DNA of 64,000 bases from Anaerolineae bacterium (GTDB taxonomy: Bacteria > Chloroflexota > Anaerolineae > Aggregatilineales > UBA2796). The notes below the pieces were generated by a model that worked only from the letters and a program-made list of their open reading frames with translations, was not told the origin of the DNA and searched no databases. The first letter of the stretch is position 1; each line of letters starts with the position of its first letter. Made by a program: the position numbers and the translations under genes. Location of the stretch: NCBI GenBank assembly GCA_019637555.1, contig JAHBVK010000007.1, positions 82,750 through 146,749 on the forward strand, in the 5' to 3' direction. Below, piece by piece: positions 1 through 9,279 of the stretch.

Positions 1-1
1 T

Positions 2-1663
2 ATCGGATTGCGTGTGATCAATCCTCAGATCATAAGAGGATTTATCGACTCAGCCACCAACGGTCAGCCATTGCAACAACTTACTTTCGCCGCGATCACC
101 TTCATTATCTCGGCAATCATCATCCAGCTATTTAGCGTCCTTTCGACTTATCTGGGTGAAAACATTGGCTGGCGGGCGACCAACGCATTGCGAGCAGATA
201 TGGCGACTCACGCGCTCAAACTGGATATGTCCTTCCATAACGATCACACCCCCGGCGAAATGATCGAACGATTAGATGGTGATGTGATCGATCTAGCGAT
301 CTTCTTCTCACAGTTCGCTATTCGCATCCTTGCCAATCTGCTGTTGCTCGGGGGGATCTTAGTGGCGTTATATCTGGAAGATTGGCGCATCGGGCTGGCG
401 CTCACGGCGTATTCAGGCTTATCACTGTGGAGTCTGAACCGCATGCGAAGCGTCGCGGTACCCCATTGGAAAGCAAACCGCGAAGCGGATGCTGAGGTTT
501 TCGGTTATCTGGAAGAGCAGCTTTCCGGAACCGAGGACATCCGATCCAGCGGTGGCGTTGCTTATGCTATGCGCAACCTATTCCGCGTAGATCGGGAGCG
601 TTTGCTCAAACGCCGCAAAGCTGGCTTGTATGAGACCTTTTTGATCCAGCTCTGGGTACTGTTATACGAATTAGGTCGCGTAATCGCCTTCATCGGCGGC
701 TTCTACTTGTTCACGCAAGACTTGATCACGCTGGGCACGGCTTATCTGATCATCAACTACACCGATGCAATCTTCCGTCCGCTCCGTGAAATCACCAACG
801 AGATTCAGAATTTGCAGAAAGCGGGCGGTAGTATTGAGCGTATCCAAGACTTCTACAACATCCCCAATAAGGTGCAAGACACTGGTACACGGACTCTGCC
901 GGCTGGCGCACTCCCCGTCGAGTTTGATCACGTCACCTTCAGCTATAACGACGAGGACAAAATCCTGCGCGATCTCTCCTTCAGTCTGAAACCCGGACAA
1001 GTACTTGGCTTGCTCGGGCGCACGGGCAGCGGTAAGACTACGATCACGCGGTTGCTCTTCCGCCTGTACGATATCAACAACGGCGCGATCAAACTAGCGG
1101 ATGGTGAATTGCGCGACTACAAGCTCAGCGAATTGCAGCGCCGCATCGGTATGGTCACACAAGATGTGCAGCTTTTCCGCGCTACCGTACGCGACAACCT
1201 AACTTTCTTCGATAAAAGCGTTTCCGATGCACGGATCATGGAAGTATTGGAAGAACTTGGGTTGCTGGATTGGTTCTCTGGCTTGCCAAATGGTCTGGAT
1301 ACCGAACTAGAAAGTGGCGGCAAAGGCTTGTCGGCGGGCGAAGGGCAGCTACTTGCCTTCACCCGTGTTTTCCTCAAAGACCCCGGTCTGGTGATCCTTG
1401 ATGAAGCCTCCTCTCGCCTTGATCCGCTGACCGAACAGCGCATCGAACGGGCGGTGGATCGTCTGCTGAGAGATCGCACGGGGATCATCGTGGCGCATCG
1501 GTTGGCGACGGTGCAGCGTGCGGATCTAATTATGGTGCTAGAGCAAGGCGCGATCCGCGAATATGGTGAGCGCATTACCTTGATGAATGACCCCGACTCG
1601 CGCTTCTCGCACCTGCTGCGGGCGGGCGAAGGTGAAAGTGCAGCGGCGGAGGTGTTAGCATGA
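2..1663 (+). CDS. ABC exporter half-transporter, subunit 1 (5' truncated by window edge)
   Basis: Membrane-spanning ABC exporter subunit (transmembrane domain followed by nucleotide-binding domain) that would use ATP to extrude an unidentified substrate. The frame is open to the window edge and the first residues match the interior of such proteins, so the true start lies upstream. Counting from the first possible start (TTG at 8), the Walker A motif GRTGSGKTT is near residue 337, a deviant signature LSAGE near 440, Walker B ending ILDEAS near 465 with the catalytic Glu present, and the H-loop AHRL near 497. It overlaps the next gene by 4 bp (ATGA), so the two are translationally coupled and almost certainly form a heterodimer. 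The substrate cannot be read from the sequence. Confidence 0.9.
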   Translation: MGLRVINPQIIRGFIDSATNGQPLQQLTFAAITFIISAIIIQLFSVLSTYLGENIGWRATNALRADMATHALKLDMSFHNDHTPGEMIERLDGDVIDLAIFFSQFAIRILANLLLLGGILVALYLEDWRIGLALTAYSGLSLWSLNRMRSVAVPHWKANREADAEVFGYLEEQLSGTEDIRSSGGVAYAMRNLFRVDRERLLKRRKAGLYETFLIQLWVLLYELGRVIAFIGGFYLFTQDLITLGTAYLIINYTDAIFRPLREITNEIQNLQKAGGSIERIQDFYNIPNKVQDTGTRTLPAGALPVEFDHVTFSYNDEDKILRDLSFSLKPGQVLGLLGRTGSGKTTITRLLFRLYDINNGAIKLADGELRDYKLSELQRRIGMVTQDVQLFRATVRDNLTFFDKSVSDARIMEVLEELGLLDWFSGLPNGLDTELESGGKGLSAGEGQLLAFTRVFLKDPGLVILDEASSRLDPLTEQRIERAVDRLLRDRTGIIVAHRLATVQRADLIMVLEQGAIREYGERITLMNDPDSRFSHLLRAGEGESAAAEVLA

Positions 1664-3498
1664 CAGCGACGACAGCGACTGATACACAACCCAATGAGAC
1701 AGCCACACAAGCGAAGCGGCTGAAAACTTACAATTACGTCTTCCGCGCTATGCGTTATCAGCCGTGGCTATATCTGCTCAACGCATTCTGTATGCTAGTG
1801 ATTGTGGTCTCGTGGAACATCCCGCCGCTCTTGATCCGCGAGTTTTTCAATCTTCTGACCCAAGAAGCGCCTGCCGCTGGCAATCTGTGGTGGCTGGTGC
1901 TGATCACCACGATCACGCTAGTCGCGCGACAGTTGGGTTTCTACGGCTTGATTCGTGCTAACCAGCCCTTCATGATGCTGAATAATACGCTCTACCACCG
2001 CAATCTACTGGCGCGAATATTCCAGCGTCCCGGTGCACGAGCGTTGCCGGAGTCGCCGGGTGAGGCGGTCAACCGCTTCAAGCACGACGCTTTCGAGATT
2101 CCACTGTACGCGCTGTGGATCAACGATCTCTGGGGCAATGGCTTACAGGCACTGATCGCTGTCCTGATCATGGCAACCATTAACGTGCAGATCACGCTGC
2201 TGGTATTCCTGCCGATGGTGGTGGTATTGGTCGCTGCGAATCTCGCTACTACGCGCATCGAACGTTACCGTAAGGCGACGCGTGAAGCGACAGGCAAAGT
2301 ACTTGGCTTCATCGGTGAAACGTTCGGCGCGGCGCAAGCGGTCAAGGTTGCGGGAGCGGAGGAAGGCGTCATTCGTCACTTCGCTACTCTTAACGAGACA
2401 CGCCGCAAAGCAGCAGTCAAAGATCGCCTGTTTGAAGAAATCTTGCACTCTATCTTCATCAATGCCAGCGCGTTAGGAACAGGCATGATCCTCTTGCTAG
2501 CGGCGCAAGGACTAGCGAACAAGTCATTCACCGTTGGTGACTTTGCCTTATTCGTCTATAACGTTGAGATCGTGGCGGAAGGCACAGCATTCCTCGGTCT
2601 GTTCATGGCACGCTATCGTCAAGCAGGCGTCAGCATCCAGCGTATGCAAAACCTGATGCAAGGTGCTCCGGAGGGGGAATTATCTTCATTCCATCCAGTC
2701 TACGAACGCGGCGAACTGCCGGAAGTGCCATACCAAGCTAAAACCGAAGCGGACAAACTGCGGACTCTGGAAGTGCGTGGTCTGACTTACGTTCATGGCG
2801 ATACAGATCGCGGTGTCCATGACATCGATTTGACTCTCAAACGCGGTTCTTTCACCGTGATCACCGGCCAGATCGGATCAGGCAAGACAACACTAGTGCG
2901 CGCACTGCTCGGTTTGTTAGAACGCGATTCCGGTGATATCCGTTGGAATGGCGAACCAATCAACAATCCCGCTGAGACGCTGATCCCGCCGCGTGCTGCC
3001 TACACTGCACAAGTGCCGCGTCTATTCAGCACGACACTGCGCGAGAATCTACTCCTCGGCATCCCCGAAGCGCGCGCTGACCTCGATGCTGCGGTTCGCC
3101 TTGCCGTGATGGACGACGATATGAAGGGGTTGGAAAAAGGCTTCGATACGATGGTCGGACCAAAAGGCGTGCGCCTATCCGGTGGACAGGTGCAGCGCAG
3201 TGCCGCCGCGCGCATGTTCTTGCGCCAACCAGAACTGCTCGTCTTTGACGATCTCTCCAGCGCACTCGATGTAGAAACAGAACGTAAGCTGTGGGAGCGC
3301 GTCTTCGAAATTCCTGATGTCACCTGTTTAGTAGTATCTCATCGTCAGGCGGCGCTGCGCCGCGCTGATCACATCATCGTGCTCAAGGATGGCAAGGTTG
3401 AAGCACAGGGAACGCTGGATGAACTGCTGCAAACCTCGGAAGAGATGAAGCGCCTGTGGAGTGGTGAGATGGTCAGCGAACGAGCACTGACTAACTGA
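1660..3498 (+). CDS. ABC exporter half-transporter, subunit 2
   Basis: Second half-transporter of the exporter (612 aa): about six membrane segments in the first 330 residues, then a nucleotide-binding domain. Walker [10 protein letters not shown] lies near residue 404 and a canonical signature LSGGQ near 506. Walker B reads VFDD, so Asp replaces the usual catalytic Glu. The H-loop SHRQ is kept. Subunit 1 has the opposite pattern, a good Walker B and an odd signature, which is the asymmetry known from heterodimeric exporters with one degenerate ATP site. The start ATG overlaps the stop of subunit 1. Family assignment is firm; the substrate is unknown. Confidence 0.93.
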   Translation: MTATTATDTQPNETATQAKRLKTYNYVFRAMRYQPWLYLLNAFCMLVIVVSWNIPPLLIREFFNLLTQEAPAAGNLWWLVLITTITLVARQLGFYGLIRANQPFMMLNNTLYHRNLLARIFQRPGARALPESPGEAVNRFKHDAFEIPLYALWINDLWGNGLQALIAVLIMATINVQITLLVFLPMVVVLVAANLATTRIERYRKATREATGKVLGFIGETFGAAQAVKVAGAEEGVIRHFATLNETRRKAAVKDRLFEEILHSIFINASALGTGMILLLAAQGLANKSFTVGDFALFVYNVEIVAEGTAFLGLFMARYRQAGVSIQRMQNLMQGAPEGELSSFHPVYERGELPEVPYQAKTEADKLRTLEVRGLTYVHGDTDRGVHDIDLTLKRGSFTVITGQIGSGKTTLVRALLGLLERDSGDIRWNGEPINNPAETLIPPRAAYTAQVPRLFSTTLRENLLLGIPEARADLDAAVRLAVMDDDMKGLEKGFDTMVGPKGVRLSGGQVQRSAAARMFLRQPELLVFDDLSSALDVETERKLWERVFEIPDVTCLVVSHRQAALRRADHIIVLKDGKVEAQGTLDELLQTSEEMKRLWSGEMVSERALTN

Positions 3499-3604
3499 AG
3501 ATTATCGTTCCATTGGCTTCAAGGACGTAGGTTTCGCCCAAAAACTCATACATTATTCACGCCTTTGCAATGATTCCGCTATTCGGTATACGCACAAGCT
3601 GGAC

Positions 3605-3610
3605 TATAAT
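3605..3610 (+). promoter_or_regulatory. Candidate -10 box upstream of the phosphatase gene
   Basis: A perfect TATAAT lies 26 bp before the ATG of the metallophosphatase, in the 138 bp gap after the ABC operon. No good -35 hexamer sits 16-18 bp upstream, so only the -10 is supported. Confidence 0.4.
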
Positions 3611-3636
3611 TAGCGGTTATTGCAGAGAAGGCGATC

Positions 3637-4482
3637 ATGAGCGAAACCTACGTCATCGGCGATATTCACGGTCAATACGACAAACTTGTCCATCTTCTGA
3701 AGCGCGGAAACCTGATAGACCCTCATCTGAATTGGCGAGCGGGTACAACCAATCTGTACTTTCTTGGCGATTTTTTTGATCGTGGATCGGATGGCGTCAG
3801 CAGTTTAGAGTTGATCATGCGCTTGCAGCGGCAGGCAGCGGAAGTCGGTGGCAAGATTTCGGCGCTGCTCGGCAACCACGATGCACTGATGCTCTCGGTA
3901 GCGCGTTTCGGCTATAGCAAGACCAGCCGCATCGGTGGCTTGTTAGTAGAGAGCTGGCATCGCAATGGCGGGAGAATGACCGATTTGCAGCGCCTTAAAG
4001 ACACCCACATCGAATGGATACAAAAGCTACCTGGCATGGCGCTGGTCGGGGATCGCCTACTCGTCCACGCCGATGCTTTTCTGCTCTACACTAGCTACGG
4101 ACGTTCCATTGAAAGTGTGAATCGCACCTTTGCACGTCTGCTAACTGGCAACGACGAGGATGAATGGGAGCGCTTGCTTACCGAGTTCAGCGAGCGCATG
4201 GCATTCTTCGATGACGTGGATATGGGCATCAACGGCGCACAAGTGGCGGCAGAATTTCTCCGTATCTATGGCGGTTTGCAAGTAGTTCACGGACATACGC
4301 CAATCTGCAAGATCATCCGCCAGCCAGCCGAGATGATCACAAAGCCGTTGGTCTATGCTAATGGACTGGTGATCAACATCGATCACGGCTTGTATCTCGG
4401 TGGTCCCGGTTTTGCCTACAAGTTGCCTACGTGGATCGAGTCCATCGCCGCTTTCAGCAAGAAACCCGGCAAGCGACAGTAA
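3637..4482 (+). CDS. PPP-family metallophosphoesterase (serine/threonine phosphatase or ApaH-like)
   Basis: Predicted cytoplasmic binuclear-metal phosphatase of 281 aa. The PPP signature blocks appear in order: GDIHG near residue 8, GDFFDRG near 45, GNHD near 80 and HGHTP near 219. These supply the metal-binding Asp, Asn and His residues. The fold is shared by PrpA-like protein phosphatases, ApaH (diadenosine tetraphosphatase) and bis-phosphatases, and sequence alone does not separate them. The start is supported by GAGAAGG upstream. It stands alone, convergent with the ClC gene, whose stop codon is only 3 bp away. Confidence 0.88.
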   Translation: MSETYVIGDIHGQYDKLVHLLKRGNLIDPHLNWRAGTTNLYFLGDFFDRGSDGVSSLELIMRLQRQAAEVGGKISALLGNHDALMLSVARFGYSKTSRIGGLLVESWHRNGGRMTDLQRLKDTHIEWIQKLPGMALVGDRLLVHADAFLLYTSYGRSIESVNRTFARLLTGNDEDEWERLLTEFSERMAFFDDVDMGINGAQVAAEFLRIYGGLQVVHGHTPICKIIRQPAEMITKPLVYANGLVINIDHGLYLGGPGFAYKLPTWIESIAAFSKKPGKRQ

Positions 4483-4485
4483 TTC

Positions 4486-6489
4486 CTAACCCGCCCAATC
4501 TCGCAACTGCTGTGCCACCTCCGGCGCGGCGACCATCATCAAGCGATCTCCTGCTGCGATCTGCGTATCGCCGTGCGGGGTGATCATCTTCCCGCTGCGT
4601 TCGATGGCAGCGACCACGCAGTCAACGGGAAATTTGATCTCTCGCAGCTTCTTGCCTACCAGCGCACTGTGATTGCTAATATGCAATTCAAAGCTGCGCC
4701 CACCAGTCAGCGCGTTCAGCCGAATGCGCTCGGCGGTTTGTTGATCCTGTACCTTGCGCGTCATCGCGATGTTGTACGCCCGCATTACTCCGTGTCGTCC
4801 GATGAAGCCCGCGAGATGCCGCGAATCCCGCTTGACCACAGGTAAGCGCCCAATATCATTAGCGCTCATCAGACGAATCGCCGTCAACAGCGAATCATCG
4901 GGATAAACAGTAAGCGGATTGCGTGTGCAGATGTCGCCAACTTTTAAGGTAGTGCCTTTGTCCGTTGGATACGCATTTTGTAGATCGGAGAGCGTGACAA
5001 TCCCGACCAACAAGTCAGATGCATCTACCACGCACAACGAAAAAATGCGTCCTTGTCGGAACGCATCTCTCAGTTGCAGCAAAGACGCTGACTCAGGGAT
5101 TGTCGGTGCGGGTGCGAGCATAGCATCTTGTACTTGCACGCCCTGAATCAGATCGATTTCGCGTCCCGATGGTAAGCGGATTCCTTTTCGCAGCAAACCC
5201 AGCGTATAAATTCCCGCTGGCTCTAAGCGTTCGGCAGTGAAAACAGCGATTGAGGTCACCAGCATAATCGGCAAGATCAAGCGGTAATCATTAGTCAGCT
5301 CAAACACTAACATGATCGCCGTGATCGGTGCACGCACCACCCCACCCATACACGCCGCCATACCGGCAATGGCAAACGCCTGCACCGAAGTCGTAACCGC
5401 ACTTGGCAGTGCTGCCTGCAAAAGCTGTCCATACAACGCGCCGCAAGCGATGCCCACAAACAGTGACGGCGCAAATATTCCACCGACAAATCCACCCGCC
5501 ATGCTGACGGTGGTCAGCAACATCTTCGCCACGATCAGTGCTAACAGAACAGCGATGGCAAACTGTGCCTTGCCATCGAGCACATCATTCATGAATTCTC
5601 GACCAGCACCCATGATCTGTGGCAGCGCCAACCCGACCACACCAACCAACGCCCCTGCCAGAGCAGTACGAATCGGTCTAGGCAAATGAATACGGTGATG
5701 CCATAGATCATGCTGCCAGTAAACCATCTTAGTAAACAGTGCTGATAAGGGTCCGATCAGAAATCCCAACGGTAGAAATAGGAGGATTTCCAGCGGATTA
5801 CCCAGACTGTAGGTAAAAGGACCCATTTCAGGACCCGGCTCAACTGCCTGCGTGAATGCGGAGGAGATAACTGCCGCTAGCACCACCACGCCGATGGAGC
5901 GTGTTTCAAACGCCCCGTTGAGGATCACTTCCAGCGAGAAAAATACGGCGGCGATAGGCGCTTTGAAAGCGGCAGCAATGGCGCTGGCAGCACCTGCCGC
6001 CACCAGAATCTGCAAATGCTCCTCACGTAATCGCAGTCGTTTGCCAAACCACGATCCTAGATTAGCGCCGATCTGTACGCTAGGGTCTTCTGGTCCCACC
6101 GATGCGCCTGCACCTAGCGAGAGCGCAGATGCTACTGCCTTGAACGGCGCTTTCCAGTAAGGCAGCCGACCGCCTGCCAACGCCACTGATTCCAGTATGC
6201 CTGCCACGCCGTGATGCCGTTCTTCACCGACGAAGCGTGCCATGATCAAGCCAACGATCAGACCCGCTAGCGCCAACGCAACTACCATACCAATTCCACC
6301 GATGATTGGCGCAAGTACGCTGCCCGCCAACCATTCTTGAAAAAAGAGTTGAAACCATTCGATCCCGCTGCGGAACAAAAACACCGCAGCACCCGTTGCC
6401 AGCCCCACCACACAAGCCACCAAGATGAGGAATGTATTCTCCGCCATCCGCAGACGTGCAGCAATGCCCGTCATCGCGTTCTGGAACAT
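4486..6489 (-). CDS. ClC-family chloride channel/antiporter with CBS pair and RCK_C domain
   Basis: Integral membrane anion channel or Cl-/H+ antiporter, 667 aa from the chosen start. The anion-pathway loop reads GPEDPSVQIG, a variant of the canonical GREGP that keeps the gating Glu. A second pore motif, GGIFAPSL, follows, and FFSLE supplies a Glu at the internal proton-site position. After the membrane domain come two CBS repeats (roughly residues 450-570), then a C-terminal TrkA_C/RCK_C domain ending in GDRLMMVA. Both are ligand-sensing modules, so gating by a nucleotide or similar ligand is likely. The ATG at 6489 is preceded by GAGGAGG at good spacing; a longer reading frame to 6567 has no such site. 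Confidence 0.93.
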   Translation of the reverse strand: MFQNAMTGIAARLRMAENTFLILVACVVGLATGAAVFLFRSGIEWFQLFFQEWLAGSVLAPIIGGIGMVVALALAGLIVGLIMARFVGEERHHGVAGILESVALAGGRLPYWKAPFKAVASALSLGAGASVGPEDPSVQIGANLGSWFGKRLRLREEHLQILVAAGAASAIAAAFKAPIAAVFFSLEVILNGAFETRSIGVVVLAAVISSAFTQAVEPGPEMGPFTYSLGNPLEILLFLPLGFLIGPLSALFTKMVYWQHDLWHHRIHLPRPIRTALAGALVGVVGLALPQIMGAGREFMNDVLDGKAQFAIAVLLALIVAKMLLTTVSMAGGFVGGIFAPSLFVGIACGALYGQLLQAALPSAVTTSVQAFAIAGMAACMGGVVRAPITAIMLVFELTNDYRLILPIMLVTSIAVFTAERLEPAGIYTLGLLRKGIRLPSGREIDLIQGVQVQDAMLAPAPTIPESASLLQLRDAFRQGRIFSLCVVDASDLLVGIVTLSDLQNAYPTDKGTTLKVGDICTRNPLTVYPDDSLLTAIRLMSANDIGRLPVVKRDSRHLAGFIGRHGVMRAYNIAMTRKVQDQQTAERIRLNALTGGRSFELHISNHSALVGKKLREIKFPVDCVVAAIERSGKMITPHGDTQIAAGDRLMMVAAPEVAQQLRDWAG

Positions 6490-6758
6490 CCTCGCCTCCT
6501 CACTCATTTGTCGTTCAATCCAAGCCGTTAGCTGGATGTTAACTCTTTTGACGGAGATCACGCACATCTATCGCGCGCTCCACAGTGATAACGAAGAACA
6601 CACCACGATGTCGTTGTGTCAAATCGCCGGGTACAGCACTGGCAAAGGTGATCCTGCGCGCTAGTTCGACATTGCGCTACGCTTCTTGCTGCAATCTATA
6701 GAAGCCGTACATTCGTAGGATGGTGAATCTACTCATCTCGAATTGCAATACTCGCGCT

Positions 6759-8009
6759 TCATGTTGATTTAGTCCACAGAGGATGTAGTGTGAGCCTTGC
6801 CAAATCGCCATCAACCGCTTCCCACTTACCGATCTGCATCAAGCGAGGACGACCTTCACGACCTTCTCGTGCTAGCAGTGCTACCAGCGGCAGTCGATCT
6901 ACTAAGCCGCTGTGGATGATCTCCTGTCCAATAGTGGGGTGAGCGCGACGGACTGCCATACCAAAGGCGGTACGCAGCCTCAGCGGATCACTAGAACCAC
7001 GAAATGCCCACAGTAGCCCCGGTTTTGCTTCCGATGTGATTGCTGCCCACATCTCTGCCGACTCATCGAAGCGAACTTCATCAATGATTAACCATGCGGG
7101 TTTGCGCTCTACGGCTGCCGAGATCTGCTGTGCGAATGTTTTCTCGCGCTGCGCGTGCAGTGACTGTGCGCCTTCCGGTAGCGCCAACTCAGCCGCCCGT
7201 TCTACCACCATGATCGATATTGAAGGCAGTTCCCGCAGCAGTGCGCCGAGTAGGGTTGTTTTGCCAGCGCCTGCATCTCCGGCGATCATCAGCCCGCGTC
7301 CAGCAGCCAGATGATCGCGAAGGATCGTCGCCGCCTGCTCATTCAACGTTCCCCCCACAATCAATTGATTAAGAGTCAACTGCTCTGTAGGATGCACGCG
7401 AATGGTGATTTGCGGTGGCTGTGCAGGCGATAAAGCGAGGAGGCTCAAGCGGATTCGGCGGTAAGCGACGATCATTCCAGTCTCGATAAAAGGATCACGC
7501 TTCAGGTCGTAACCCAGTTGATTGAGGATGCCGCGAAAAACACGCTCTAAATGGGAACTGTCGTCGAATTTAACATCCGTTAGTATCGATTCTCCGGAGC
7601 TTGAGCGGGAAAACACTTCCAACGCGCTGCGAATATCGATTTCCGTCAGAGTCGGTTCGTCAAATAATGGGCGCAGTGGACCGAACTCGAACAGATTGCG
7701 ATACGCTGCATCTACCAGCCTGATGCGCTCCTGCCGACTCAGCAGCATCGAATCAGTGGAGATTAAGTAGTTCAGCATCTCGCGCAGCAGATCGCGACGC
7801 TCCACCTCTGACATGCCGTTCAGCAGATCAGTGCGTCCTTCTGTCTCTGCAAAGAATTGCGTCTCCAGTTTTTCCCGCAATCCTGCCTCGGTAAAGCGTG
7901 TGGTGGGATTGCGACGAGGGAGTGGATTGTCGTTACTGTTACCGTTGTTAGCCATAACCATCGTATCGCTATCATCGTTAATGCGCCTGATCCTGTCAAT
8001 GTTCACCAT
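6759..8009 (-). CDS. Orphan CpaF/VirB11-like secretion ATPase
   Basis: 416 aa ATPase of the type II/IV secretion superfamily, closest in layout to CpaF of Flp/Tad pili. An N-terminal domain of about 200 residues carries FGPLRPLFDEPTLTEI, like the CpaF N-domain. Walker A GDAGAGKTT lies near residue 240, an ERAAEL acidic block follows as in CpaF, and Walker B reads LIIDEVR. The usual His box (TTIHAN-like) is missing and replaced by GLLWAFRGSSD. No pilin, CpaB/C/D or TadB/C gene is nearby, so a pilus role is doubtful. The start is uncertain: the ATG at 8009 lacks a clear ribosome-binding site and downstream ATGs exist. It diverges from the adenosine kinase gene. Confidence 0.78.
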   Translation of the reverse strand: MVNIDRIRRINDDSDTMVMANNGNSNDNPLPRRNPTTRFTEAGLREKLETQFFAETEGRTDLLNGMSEVERRDLLREMLNYLISTDSMLLSRQERIRLVDAAYRNLFEFGPLRPLFDEPTLTEIDIRSALEVFSRSSSGESILTDVKFDDSSHLERVFRGILNQLGYDLKRDPFIETGMIVAYRRIRLSLLALSPAQPPQITIRVHPTEQLTLNQLIVGGTLNEQAATILRDHLAAGRGLMIAGDAGAGKTTLLGALLRELPSISIMVVERAAELALPEGAQSLHAQREKTFAQQISAAVERKPAWLIIDEVRFDESAEMWAAITSEAKPGLLWAFRGSSDPLRLRTAFGMAVRRAHPTIGQEIIHSGLVDRLPLVALLAREGREGRPRLMQIGKWEAVDGDLARLTLHPLWTKST

Positions 8010-8032
8010 TCTAGCATGGCGAATCGACGTGG

Positions 8033-8038
8033 TATACT
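8033..8038 (+). promoter_or_regulatory. Candidate -10 box for the adenosine kinase gene
   Basis: TATACT in the short divergent region between the CpaF-like gene and the adenosine kinase, 47 bp before its ATG. No convincing -35 is visible. Confidence 0.3.
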
Positions 8039-8084
8039 CACAGGCTGCTTAACCTCCGCTTAAACTATTGATGGAAAACACAGC

Positions 8085-9074
8085 ATGAGCATGGAGATCG
8101 TCGTTACTGGCTCGATTGCCTACGATTATTTGATGCGCTTCCCCGGTAAGTTCCGCGAACATCTCTTAGCCGAAAATCTCGCGCACATCAGTGTAAGTTT
8201 TCTGGTTGATCATATGACGCGGCACTACGGCGGAAACGGCGCAGCGATCTCGTATTCGATGGCACTGCTTGGCTTGCGTCCACGCCTGATGGCGACGGCT
8301 GGTAAAGATTTCACTGACTATCGTGATTGGTTGGAGACAGCGGGCGTTAATACAGCATCCGTGCAGGTGTTGGAAGATGTTTTCACGGCTTCTTTCTTTG
8401 CCAACACCGACGAGGAGAACAATCAGATCGCATCCTTTTACGGCGGTGCAATGTTCCGTGCCCATGAGTTCACGCTGGAACAGACCGTTCCGATCAAGCC
8501 TGACTATGTAGTGATCGCACCTAACGACCCCGCGGCGATGCATCTGCTTGCTGCGGAATGTCATCAGCGCGGCATCCCCTTTATGTTCGATCCTAGCCAG
8601 CAGTTGCCACGCCTGAACCCCGATGAGGTGATCTACAACATCGAACGCTGCCACACACTGATCGTCAATGAGTACGAGTGGGGCATGATCACAGCGAAGA
8701 CGGGCTTAAGTGTGGTCGATGCTCTCAAGCGCGTCAAAGTGCTGATCCGTACTCTTGGTAAAAAAGGTGCGGAAATTTACGCCAATGGCGAGCATTACTT
8801 CATCCCTGTGTTCCCCGTCCCCGACGATCAGATCGCTGATCCAACTGGTGTGGGCGATGCCTTCCGATCCGGTGTGCTTTGTGGCATGGCACACGGCTGG
8901 TCATGGGAAATTACCGGACGGGTAGCCTCACTGTGCGCAGCTTACGTGTTGGAAAAGGTCGGCACACAGGGGCATCGCTATACGCCACAGCAGTTTGTGG
9001 AACGATTCCGCAGCGAATTTGACGATGAAGGGGCGCTTGATTCACTGGTCAAGCCACATCCGGCAGCGGTCTGA
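8085..9074 (+). CDS. adoK: Adenosine kinase (PfkB family, mycobacterial AdoK type)
   Basis: Phosphorylates adenosine to AMP with ATP, a purine-salvage step that also clears adenosine from S-adenosylhomocysteine breakdown. The 329 aa protein resembles, from memory, the Mycobacterium AdoK from the start (VTGSIAYDYLMRFPGKF, SFLVDHMTRHYGGN) through DYRDWL, QIASFYGGAM, FDPSQQL and NEYEW to the catalytic DPTGVGDAFR block, where the final Asp is the base. That specificity-linked similarity makes adenosine much more likely than a sugar. A second in-frame ATG lies 6 bp downstream of the chosen start. It is monocistronic, divergent from the CpaF-like gene. The 205 bp that follow before murD hold no recognisable feature. 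Confidence 0.88.
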   Translation: MSMEIVVTGSIAYDYLMRFPGKFREHLLAENLAHISVSFLVDHMTRHYGGNGAAISYSMALLGLRPRLMATAGKDFTDYRDWLETAGVNTASVQVLEDVFTASFFANTDEENNQIASFYGGAMFRAHEFTLEQTVPIKPDYVVIAPNDPAAMHLLAAECHQRGIPFMFDPSQQLPRLNPDEVIYNIERCHTLIVNEYEWGMITAKTGLSVVDALKRVKVLIRTLGKKGAEIYANGEHYFIPVFPVPDDQIADPTGVGDAFRSGVLCGMAHGWSWEITGRVASLCAAYVLEKVGTQGHRYTPQQFVERFRSEFDDEGALDSLVKPHPAAV

Positions 9075-9279
9075 TCATCGCTGCAAGCAGTTGGCAACAG
9101 CCGCAAATTGAGGAGTTACGCTCGTTACTCGTTATCTGCTTTAGCTCTGCTAGGTTCGACAATGCTTGGACGCGAATTATGCCATCAGCTTGCCGATCTC
9201 TGAACTTTCCCAAACGCTGGACTTTCGCTTAGAACTACGGCATAGTTTAGAGGATGTAGTGATAAGGACGCGATAAAGA

